NCBI GenBank assembly: GCA_034933285.1
Contig: JAYFNT010000031.1
Coordinates: 62,001-126,000, forward strand
Source: RPRC01 sp034933285
Lineage (GTDB): Bacteria > Desulfobacterota > Desulfuromonadia > Geobacterales > Geobacteraceae
Length of the DNA stretch: 64,000 nt
Direction of reading: 5' to 3'
Shown here piece by piece: positions 25,711-33,183 of this stretch. Made by a program: the position numbers and the translations under genes. The notes under the pieces are model-generated. The model saw nothing but the letters and a program-made list of their open reading frames with translations, had not been told where the DNA came from and made no database searches. Every line of letters starts with the position of its first letter. Positions within the stretch are counted from its first letter, which is position 1.

Positions 25711-26546
25711 TTATGCGGGACTGGCAAAATAACCGGAGTGGATAATATATTTTTTACCACACTCGACACAAGTGAAGGCAACCTCGGACTTAATCAAGTG
25801 CGAGCCTAAAAAATTCGAAGTGTTGCAGTTTGGGCAGATATATTCTGTCTCTCTTATTTTCCATATTGCACCATTCTCACTATCTTCAATTAAATCAAAA
25901 ACTGCACCGCATGACTCATTAGGGCAGACAATGTAACATTTGTTTTCAAAGCATGCGCGTTTCTTTTAATTTGACGGCCACATACGCAACTGACGATGTG
26001 AAATTTTCCAAAGTTGCTGATGAGAGTTGTCTCCCGGCAGTATTCCTCAACTCTTGTTGCAGCCGAATTTAAAAATGAGTGCATTTTCGACAAATCTGGG
26101 CGTGTTTCGGTCATTGGTGCGTGTAGATACGATCCTATTTTGTGATAATACTGCCTCAACAATTTCCTATTTACAGCTTTGTAGCGCCCGACATGTAACG
26201 CCGGTCCATGGCTGCCATCCGGCCTTTCCGCCGCCATTGTCATTGTATAATCATGCTCGATATAAGGATCGCATTCTATAAGTGCATCAATAATTTTCTT
26301 TGGCTGCCAGTGTTTCAGAAGATCATCCGGCAATTCCTCTTTGTATGATGGTAGCAATTTGTAGAACATCAACTCGATAGCCATTCGAATTTCAAGTGCA
26401 GCATATCTAAGACTTGCTTCATCTCCAGCTGTCATTAAACTTCGTGCCGTGGCTATATGATCCATAGAGGCTGAGAAATGCATAATTTCCATCTCTCCCA
26501 TCATCTTTCCTGACATAACGGAGCCGGCCATGACCCGCCCGCCCAA
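25711..26546 (-). pseudogene. Conserved-looking protein with C-terminal zinc ribbons, interrupted by a frameshift
   Basis: The first frame gives 218 aa and stops at 25890, just after a CVCGR cysteine pair. Shifting frame near 25946 continues with ENKCYIVCPNESCGAVFDLI, EYICPNCNTSNFLGS and FTCVECGKKYIIHSG to a stop at 25711. Several CxxC pairs would then form zinc ribbons. One T missing in GCTTTGAAAAC explains the break. The N-terminal part (residues 25-170) is helical, with 'SLRYAALEIRMAIELMFYKL' resembling HEPN- or AbiV-like helical proteins, but no assignment is made. The start is uncertain; several ATGs lie in the first 25 codons. It lies 20 nt after the helicase gene. Confidence 0.6.
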
Positions 26547-26566
26547 GTATTTAGGGCGGTCGGCGT

Positions 26567-28483
26567 CTATGGCCGTGGTTGGGCGAATGTATCAAAATTC
26601 AGCACATTATCTTCTCCAAACCACTCCTTTGCTTTGGCTATAACCGACTCGGTTGGATTTTGATAGAAGACCACTAGTTCCTCCATTGCACGAGTGCAGC
26701 AAACATAGAAAATTTTAGATGTTCGTTCGCGTACGGATTCACTTCCGCTCCCTTCGAAAAGGTATTTGAAGTTGTAGTTATTCCAACCGCCGTTATCAAG
26801 AATAACGAGAACTCGTTGGTACTCGCGCCCCTTGGTCTTGTGCTGAGTCGAGAAAGGTGTGTGCCCTTCGCGATAGGCATACAGGTTTTGAAATTCTGAA
26901 AAAGGAAGGCGGGAGACGCGATTGTAGACATACGCTTTCTGCTCTTGGAAGCGAATCAGGCGATCATCTTTCTGTACCAAACCAGCCGTAGCGGCCTGTT
27001 CGATTGCGTCACCGATCAAAATATTGCCATTACTAGTAAGCGCTTCAATTGCATTTCTGAGAGATGCCTTGTCGCCAATTAGTCGCAGTCTGAAATCAGT
27101 CAATCTGATGAATTCAGCATACTGCTTGGTCTGGTATGCATGTATGCAGTTCTGGATTCGAATGAGATGACGGATAAAGTCGTCGATCTGTGATCCAGGC
27201 CTTGATGTGGCATCAGGTGCATCCTTCGTATCATCTAACAGCTGATCCTTGCTGACGTAGAGACAGCTAATCTGCTCGTAGGGTGTCGCGCGTGCCATCT
27301 GCAGTTCGGTAAGATGTTCATCAATATAGGTCTGCATTGCCGCTGTCGGGCGTACACGATTTAGCTCACTACCTGTCTTTCCTGACTGTAGGGCATCTAC
27401 CACCTCTCCAAAAGTCATTCCCTCGCAACTTATTTCCTCAGCATTATTTTTCAGATAGTCCTTGATGCGCTTTACGAACTCAAGAATTCTGTCTCCGTCG
27501 TAGATTTCCATCAGTTTTGCAAAACCTGCCTGCGAGGCAATGAGGTTGTGAGTAAGATTAAGCTCCTTGCTGCCATCAACTTCCCAGCCGAGTTGTTCGC
27601 GGATGGCCTCCAGCGATGCTGTAGACGAATACATAAAGCGAATTACACCTTCGCGGACAATGCCGCCAACCATGTTAGGTGCCTTTGGATCGTCAGAGGG
27701 GTGTTGTACAAGTCCATCATTGCGAAGTTGATTTGCTAAAGCGATAACAAGTCGTGGATTCCGGCGGTTCTGCTCCTTCTTTACCTCAGTTAGTTGTTCC
27801 ACTTCAACGCGGTCGTGCAGACTTCCGACGGTTCCTGGATAAATTGCCTGCATAACATCGCCAAAGAACCCTACAACGCAATTGCTCGCTACAGCTCTGA
27901 TGTAATCAAGGAGAATTGTGACCACTAGTGGGGATGTATCCTGATACTCGTCTACAAATATGTGTGTGTGACGATCCCCCACAATGCGACAGAGCTTCGG
28001 ATAGCGTTCGAACATTCTGGAAGCGAGAACGAGTACTTCGTCATGGGAAATGATGCCATCCTTTATTCTCAGATACTCTCGATACTGAATGCCCTCTGCT
28101 AGGTCATTAAATAGACCTTCCTCGACCACCGAGTCTCCGCTAGAGAGAGTAAAACGATTGTGTTCTGGATCTTCGCTTCTGATGAGTTCTCGCAGAATCT
28201 GCTTCAGTTCATTTTGGTGTCTTTTGATTTGCTCCCACATGAAATCATGGATAGTAGACACCCAGAGACTACGACAGTCTGCACGATCTCGGATTTCGTC
28301 GGCGGCCGCATTTGTGTAGGTGATGCACGCAATTCTACTTGAGGGTTCAAGTTGCATCAAAGCTCGGATTGTCTCTACGAGCGTATAGGTTTTTCCGCTC
28401 CCCGCTCCGCCACTGAGCAAAAAACAGTGCTTTCTACTCGCCAAGTCGAGGATACGTTGTGTCTCTGTACTCAGCTCATTCAT
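26567..28483 (-). CDS. UvrD/PcrA-like helicase (GajB-type partner of the OLD nuclease)
   Basis: A 638-aa superfamily 1 helicase. Walker A is 'LLSGGAGSGKTYTLVE' near residue 23, followed by motif Ia ('CITYTNAAADEIRDRA'), Walker B ('HIFVDEYQDTSPLV' near 170), a motif III-like stretch ('VVGFFGDVMQAIYPG'), motif V ('FSTQHKTKGREYQRVLV' near 540) and motif VI ('FYVCCTRAMEELVVFYQ' near 595). It overlaps the OLD-family gene by 8 nt, so the two are co-translated. A UvrD-like protein directly after an OLD/TOPRIM ATPase is the arrangement of the Gabija anti-phage system; this protein is longer than typical GajB (about 500 aa). Confidence 0.85.
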   Translation of the reverse strand: MNELSTETQRILDLASRKHCFLLSGGAGSGKTYTLVETIRALMQLEPSSRIACITYTNAAADEIRDRADCRSLWVSTIHDFMWEQIKRHQNELKQILRELIRSEDPEHNRFTLSSGDSVVEEGLFNDLAEGIQYREYLRIKDGIISHDEVLVLASRMFERYPKLCRIVGDRHTHIFVDEYQDTSPLVVTILLDYIRAVASNCVVGFFGDVMQAIYPGTVGSLHDRVEVEQLTEVKKEQNRRNPRLVIALANQLRNDGLVQHPSDDPKAPNMVGGIVREGVIRFMYSSTASLEAIREQLGWEVDGSKELNLTHNLIASQAGFAKLMEIYDGDRILEFVKRIKDYLKNNAEEISCEGMTFGEVVDALQSGKTGSELNRVRPTAAMQTYIDEHLTELQMARATPYEQISCLYVSKDQLLDDTKDAPDATSRPGSQIDDFIRHLIRIQNCIHAYQTKQYAEFIRLTDFRLRLIGDKASLRNAIEALTSNGNILIGDAIEQAATAGLVQKDDRLIRFQEQKAYVYNRVSRLPFSEFQNLYAYREGHTPFSTQHKTKGREYQRVLVILDNGGWNNYNFKYLFEGSGSESVRERTSKIFYVCCTRAMEELVVFYQNPTESVIAKAKEWFGEDNVLNFDTFAQPRP

Positions 28484-30548
28484 CGAAATCCCCCCGCAGC
28501 CACTTCAGGCCTTCCTCGATATAGGCCGGTGTCTTCCAGTTGCTGTAAGAGTGCCCATTGCCATCGTCCTCGCTGTTCAAAAGGATCTCGATCGCAAGTG
28601 ATGGTTTGCTGTTGACAGCTTTTTCTGCGAACTCCAGAGGATCAACTTCACCCGCCATATATTTGTCATACCATTTCTTGGTCAAAGACGAAAATCGGTC
28701 ATGCCCAAGATTGAGGAAATCCTTGTTCAAGGAGAAAAAGGCATCTTCAAAGCTTCGTCCGTGATAGCCGTTATCTTCTATCTGGTAGGCGGTGAAGACA
28801 TGCCCATTGGCCGCTGATTTCCAATCCCCACCTTGATTCTTGATGAGTATTTTGTCTTTGTGTTCCAGTCCAATGAAGTAGTTGAGGTCTGTTCTAGATT
28901 TCCCATGGTAGTAGCAGAGCGCTGAATTCGAAGTGAACTCGGCTCTACCATCATCAGGGCAGCAAGAACGTGTCGTTATGCCTTCATCGGTGGTTTCGTA
29001 CCCGCTATCAATATCAGTAATGATAAGGGTTCTTAGCCCGAGGAAATCTATAAACTTCTCGTATATCTGCGAGTGTGCCCCCACTTCCACAATAGAAACG
29101 TTTTGAGAAAGGAGTGGTGCCACATTGTCGGGCACACCTGCTTGGTCAAGCTTCCGCATCATAGCGGGCAGAAGTATCCGCTCTGTGTCCCCTTCAATCA
29201 GTACTATCCGGTCCGCGAAGAACAGCTCCGCACGATGAAGCGTCAGGTACTGCTTTAGGAAGCGGAATCTGCGCTTATCTTCATCACCTCCTGAGAAAAA
29301 AGTCTCAAGGTCACGAAGATTTTTTGCTTGTACTTGGTTATCTGAACGCAGCAGGTACTTGATGCTGTCGAATTCTGCCTCAGCCACGATATGCGCAGAA
29401 TGTGTACTGAGTACCGTCTGTAAAGACGATAGTGACGTTCCGGCTGTTGCGAGCAATTGACGGATGTTCTTGATGAATACGTACTGCATCTGAGGATGGG
29501 TATGAGCTTCCGGTTCCTCGATGAAGAGAAGATTTAATGCAGCTCCAGTATCAGAGCGTATTTTCTGGAACTCCTTCATGAGTAGGTCGATCTCGAAAAT
29601 CATACTGATAAGGTTCATATAACCGAGACCGTTGTAATGCTCCGGCAATTCGTGAGAATTCTGCTCATACATTACTGTTGTATTGCCAGCAAGAATGTCA
29701 CGGTGTTCCAATGTCGAGGCAATCTTTATGGCAGATTCACCGGGACGTACGCCGCCGAATTTGCGAACCTTTTCTATCAATTCGCTGAATATGTCAGCGT
29801 AAGCAACGCTGAAAGAGTCATCGGCCGTTCTAAGCGCAGATTTGAATGCTTCAACTGATGGCTCGCTTTGCGCGTCTCCAGAAAGAGATTTGTAAAGCCT
29901 TGCCGTCTGGGTAGACAGAGTCTGATCATTGTCTTTGTTAGTGACATCTCGACGTGCATTTACAAACTTAACCGCGATAACATCTTCTAGAGAGATTTTT
30001 TCATTATCCAAATCAATATCTTTACTGCCGTCGACAGTGCCCTTGCTGCGTCTCCTCAGTTTGCCGAGTGCTTCGACCAAATTCTGTCTGAGAAAAACGT
30101 CTGCTGTGATATTGCTAGCCTCGGCATTTACTTTCCATTTACTGCGTAGTTCATGTAGTTGCTTACCTGTCAACTCATAGCAGAACTCCAGAACTATTCG
30201 TGTATCGTCTGGATCTAAGTTCGTGATCAACTTCGCTACGGTCGACAAATCGTCATCGTTGCTATAAGTAATTGTTAGCTCAATACCTACAGAAAACACG
30301 ATATCTTTGTCCTCTATATCGTCAGTCTCCGTAAAAAGAGTGCGAATACGTCCGAGTTCATCCGTGCTGATGTCGTCAAAAGAGAGACGCTTGTTCTCGC
30401 CCGAAGCGAGAAACTTGCTCAAGGCTGTCAGGAGAGATGTCTTCCCTGTGTTGTTCTTACCGATCACAACCGAGAGGTCATCTTCGAGGATAATCTTGAA
30501 CTCCTTCAGGAGTCTGAAATTCCGTACACCAATACTTGTTATCTTCAA
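28476..30548 (-). CDS. OLD-family ATPase-TOPRIM nuclease (GajA-like)
   Basis: A 690-aa protein. The N-terminal ABC-type ATPase has Walker A 'VVIGKNNTGKTSLLTALSKF' near residue 28 and Walker B 'LLFIEEPEAHTHPQMQYVF' near 345. The C-terminal TOPRIM domain has the glutamate in 'RIVLIEGDTERILLPAMM' near 447 and the DxD in 'LIITDIDSGYET' near 507. This is the OLD (class 2) layout of GajA, a nuclease that nicks phage DNA. It is longer than typical GajA (about 580 aa). The start is TTG, supported by GGAGGG 8 nt upstream and a stop just before. The operon probably starts here; palindromes at 30612-30793 lie upstream. Confidence 0.88.
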   Translation of the reverse strand: MKITSIGVRNFRLLKEFKIILEDDLSVVIGKNNTGKTSLLTALSKFLASGENKRLSFDDISTDELGRIRTLFTETDDIEDKDIVFSVGIELTITYSNDDDLSTVAKLITNLDPDDTRIVLEFCYELTGKQLHELRSKWKVNAEASNITADVFLRQNLVEALGKLRRRSKGTVDGSKDIDLDNEKISLEDVIAVKFVNARRDVTNKDNDQTLSTQTARLYKSLSGDAQSEPSVEAFKSALRTADDSFSVAYADIFSELIEKVRKFGGVRPGESAIKIASTLEHRDILAGNTTVMYEQNSHELPEHYNGLGYMNLISMIFEIDLLMKEFQKIRSDTGAALNLLFIEEPEAHTHPQMQYVFIKNIRQLLATAGTSLSSLQTVLSTHSAHIVAEAEFDSIKYLLRSDNQVQAKNLRDLETFFSGGDEDKRRFRFLKQYLTLHRAELFFADRIVLIEGDTERILLPAMMRKLDQAGVPDNVAPLLSQNVSIVEVGAHSQIYEKFIDFLGLRTLIITDIDSGYETTDEGITTRSCCPDDGRAEFTSNSALCYYHGKSRTDLNYFIGLEHKDKILIKNQGGDWKSAANGHVFTAYQIEDNGYHGRSFEDAFFSLNKDFLNLGHDRFSSLTKKWYDKYMAGEVDPLEFAEKAVNSKPSLAIEILLNSEDDGNGHSYSNWKTPAYIEEGLKWLRGDFDE

Positions 30549-30611
30549 TTAAATAACCCTCCAAAAAGCCTTATTTATTCTTGCTCAACTACCTATTTAC
30601 CGGCCGCACAA

Positions 30612-30793
30612 GCATCTAATATTGTATACTGACACATTATTATTAGATGCGGGCATCTAAGATTAGATACCGACAAGCATATAGCATTGTATGCTTTCTC
30701 TGAAAGCGCAGGCATATAATGTTATATTCCTGCATCTATTGTTATATGCTTATCATGCCGCCTTTCTCCTTCTCAGCATCCAATATTGGATAC
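30612..30793 (-). promoter_or_regulatory. Array of seven 18-bp imperfect palindromes upstream of the Gabija-like operon
   Basis: Units start at 30612, 30633 (inverted), 30653, 30677, 30712, 30732 and 30776. Each begins with GCAT and is close to GCATCTAATATTATATGC; the one at 30776 (GCATCCAATATTGGATAC) is palindromic at 16 of 18 positions. Several starts are 20-24 bp apart, about two helical turns. The array ends 64 nt before the TTG start of the nuclease gene. It probably serves as an operator for a dimeric regulator; iterons of an origin are the alternative. Confidence 0.6.
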
Positions 30794-30824
30794 TTTTCAA
30801 GCTCATTTCTTTTGCACTTTCCAC

Positions 30825-31160
30825 TGGTATTGCCCCAACTCTATCAGCGGCCTACCTACCGCTGCAGGAAGAGCCTCCCTCGTCTGTCGAGCCACAAAAA
30901 AGCCGCCACCCGGTATAATCCGGCAATGGCGGCTTCAGTCGTCTCATCAGACTTTCAGTTTTGCGTTACGTTTTTCCATCGGAAAAACCCCGAACGGCAG
31001 CAGACAGAGACCAACATCCGGCGCCTTGAAAGTCTCCAGGAAAATCAGTCGGCACGATGCACCGGAAACCAGGCGCACGCAATTTTGTGCACAATAGTCT
31101 TATCAAAACCACTCACTGAATGCCATTTAATATTTTTCAATTAAGAGAGGAGGACTGCGG
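30825..31160 (-). repeat. 335-bp intergenic repeat, copy B (candidate minus-strand RNA)
   Basis: The whole stretch resembles 12740-13074, including conserved islands CCATCGGAAAAACCCCGAAC, TTATCAAAACCACTC and TTCAATTAAGAGAGGAGGAC. Together with the palindrome array it fills the 670-nt gap between the nuclease gene and the MutY-like gene. An RNA made from the minus strand would end at the terminator at 30896. Confidence 0.7.
30896..30933 (-). terminator. Intrinsic terminator inside repeat copy B
   Basis: Identical to the hairpin in copy A: GCCGCCATTGCCGG, loop ATTATA, CCGGGTGGCGGC, then six T on the minus strand. It lies 350 nt upstream of the nuclease gene and points the same way. It therefore either ends a separate RNA or attenuates transcription coming from the MutY side. 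Confidence 0.7.
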
Positions 31161-31218
31161 AAGGAAGAAGCATGAAGCAGGGGAGATGAAGTTCCATAGC
31201 GGAAAAATTCTTCAAAGG

Positions 31219-32091
31219 TCAGGCGACGAAAAAGCGCCCGTTCCGCACTGCGAGAAGCCCCTCGTCGCACAGCTGCCGCAGGTTCCGCTTGACCCGGTCG
31301 GAATCCGTGCCGAGACGGTCCGCCAGTTCGGCGACTGTCAACCCCGGGCAGTCAAGCACAGTCTTCAGGAGCATCCCCCGCACCTCCCGGTTCGACCCCC
31401 TGAAGGGAGACTGGCGGACGTGGTGGGCGCTGCGCCGGGACGGGTTGGGATGCTCCCGCTTGAGGAAGGCGCCATAGTCCATGAGGGCGGAGTACCACTC
31501 CCGGGGCTGTTCCCGGTCCAGGGACGCTTCGACGAGCGGCAGGAGTTCCCGGTCGTGAACCTTTTCGGCGCCGGGGAACAGGAGGTGGATGAAGACTGAC
31601 CGGATATTGGTTTCGATGAACACGGTGGGCAGATCAAAGGCAAAGGCGGCCACGGCCCGCGCCGTGTAGGGGCCGACCCCGGGCAGGGTCTGGAGATCAT
31701 CCGCCGAAGCCGGCAGCTCCCCGCTCCAGCGTTCCATGACCGCCTCCGCGCAGCGCTTCAGGCTGACGGCGCGCCGGTTGTAGCCGAGCCCCTGCCAGCA
31801 GGCCAGCACCTGCTGCAGCGGCGCCGAGGCCAGGGTGGCGAAATCGGGAAACGCCGCGATGAACTCCCGGTACTTCCCGGTTACCCGCTCCACCTGGGTT
31901 TGTTGCAGCATGACCTCCGAAACCAGGATGGCGTAAGGGTCCCGCGATTCACGCCAGGGAAGCGTGCGGCGGTGGCAGCGGTAGTGGTCGCAGACGATCT
32001 CGCGCAGGAGCGCGGCGACGGCGGGAGAAAGACCGTCAGCGGCAAAACGTTTCCTGAGGGAGGCAATGGCGGGATATGGAGTCGGAATCAT
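31219..32091 (-). CDS. MutY-like HhH-GPD DNA glycosylase lacking the Fe-S cluster
   Basis: A 290-aa base-excision glycosylase. The start region 'TLPWRESRDPYAILVSEVML' and the following QQTQV are characteristic of MutY, and the helix-hairpin-helix reads 'LQTLPGVGPYTARAVAAFAF'. The position of the usual catalytic aspartate carries 'FIETNIRSVFI', so the residue is glutamate or displaced. The C-terminal four-cysteine Fe-S loop is absent; instead residues 235-290 form a winged-helix-like domain (LTVAELADRLGTDSDRVKRN). The start at 32091 is chosen because its ATG overlaps the upstream stop (ATGA). It forms an operon with the TatD-like gene. Confidence 0.8.
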   Translation of the reverse strand: MIPTPYPAIASLRKRFAADGLSPAVAALLREIVCDHYRCHRRTLPWRESRDPYAILVSEVMLQQTQVERVTGKYREFIAAFPDFATLASAPLQQVLACWQGLGYNRRAVSLKRCAEAVMERWSGELPASADDLQTLPGVGPYTARAVAAFAFDLPTVFIETNIRSVFIHLLFPGAEKVHDRELLPLVEASLDREQPREWYSALMDYGAFLKREHPNPSRRSAHHVRQSPFRGSNREVRGMLLKTVLDCPGLTVAELADRLGTDSDRVKRNLRQLCDEGLLAVRNGRFFVA

Positions 32092-32852
32092 ACGTGAGTC
32101 AACGTAGTGGCAAGACTTTCGCCGGCAAAATCCTGCCAATTCTGCCACAGCCTGTTTTCCAGCTCTGCAGGAGCCATCCCTTTTGACTCGGCTACTCTCT
32201 CCATTATTTTGAGGAGGAGATCCGGCATCCCGATTTCATTGGCAAGCCATCGGTATCCGTCCGGGTTGTCCGTCTCCAGCAGGATGCGGTCGATTGGCAG
32301 GACCTGGGCAATACCGGGCTTTTTCCTCGGATTCAGGACATCGACACCCAGCGTAAAGTAGCACCCGGCAGCCAGGTAGGATTCGATCAGACTGAGCGGG
32401 CCTGCATACCAGTGGATAATCGACCTGCCGATCCCGAACCTGTTCAGCATCTCCAGGACCTCGCGCTCAGCGCCTCTCGTGTGCAGGTTCATGGGCTTCG
32501 ACAGACGCCGGGCCCACGAGCATTGATACTCGAAGACCGTGATCTGTCCTGGATAGAGCCCGGTGTCCTTTACATAATGGAAATCCAGTCCCGCTTCACC
32601 GATAACCGGCGTCTCCTCCAGGTAGTCGTCAAGCTCATGCAGCTTGTCCACGTAACGCGCTGCCTCCCACGGATGGATGCCAAACGTGGGAATAATGTAT
32701 GGACTGGACCGCGCGATCTCCACCGTTTTCAAATATGCCGGCACATCCATGGCTACCGCCATGGTAAGAATACGGTGCTCCTCTATCTGGCCGAGTGCTT
32801 CATTCAAAGCATCCGTGTACCAATCAATATGCGCGTGCGCGTCGACCAGCAT
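32088..32852 (-). CDS. TatD-family metal-dependent hydrolase
   Basis: A 254-aa TIM-barrel hydrolase. The metal motifs are 'LVDAHAHIDW' at the N-terminus, 'VIGEAGLDFHYV' near 83, 'LHTRGAEREVLEML' near 123, 'IIHWYAG' near 145 and 'LLETDNPDGYRW' near 195. TatD proteins are 3'-5' exonucleases or related phosphodiesterases. Its 4-nt overlap with the MutY-like gene fits a joint role in DNA repair (inference). The ATG follows GGGAGAGGGA. Confidence 0.82.
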   Translation of the reverse strand: MLVDAHAHIDWYTDALNEALGQIEEHRILTMAVAMDVPAYLKTVEIARSSPYIIPTFGIHPWEAARYVDKLHELDDYLEETPVIGEAGLDFHYVKDTGLYPGQITVFEYQCSWARRLSKPMNLHTRGAEREVLEMLNRFGIGRSIIHWYAGPLSLIESYLAAGCYFTLGVDVLNPRKKPGIAQVLPIDRILLETDNPDGYRWLANEIGMPDLLLKIMERVAESKGMAPAELENRLWQNWQDFAGESLATTLTHV

Positions 32853-33093
32853 TCCCTCTCCCGATGGTCAAATTACGCTGTAGATTTAGGGCGACACAAT
32901 ACCGTTCCAAGCCAGCTTGCTTTTCATGGGTCACCAGAACGCGCGGTTCGCAAGCTGTGTGAGGGGTGTCCACAATGAATACCCTGCGGAATGGGGAGAC
33001 ATCTCATTATATTCCTTCTTGTAATGATGCAGGGGGTCCGCCGAATTCCCCGGCAAGTTTATCCTGGAACCCAACCTGAATCTCAGTAATGGA

Positions 33094-33174
33094 TTCATGG
33101 GGTCAGGTTAGAGTTTCGGATATTCACCTTCCGATTGTCAACAAATCTCCAAAAGTCTAACCTGACCCCTAGAC
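33094..33174. repeat. Palindromic repeat, family 1, copy 3
   Basis: TTCATGGGGTCAGGTTAGA on the left pairs with TCTAACCTGACCCC on the right. The centre differs at a few places from the other two copies (TTCACCTTCCGATTGTCAAC). It ends 10 nt before the stop of the hybrid kinase. The rest of the gap 32853-33093 shows no other feature. Confidence 0.85.
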
Positions 33175-33183
33175 CTCCCGTTT

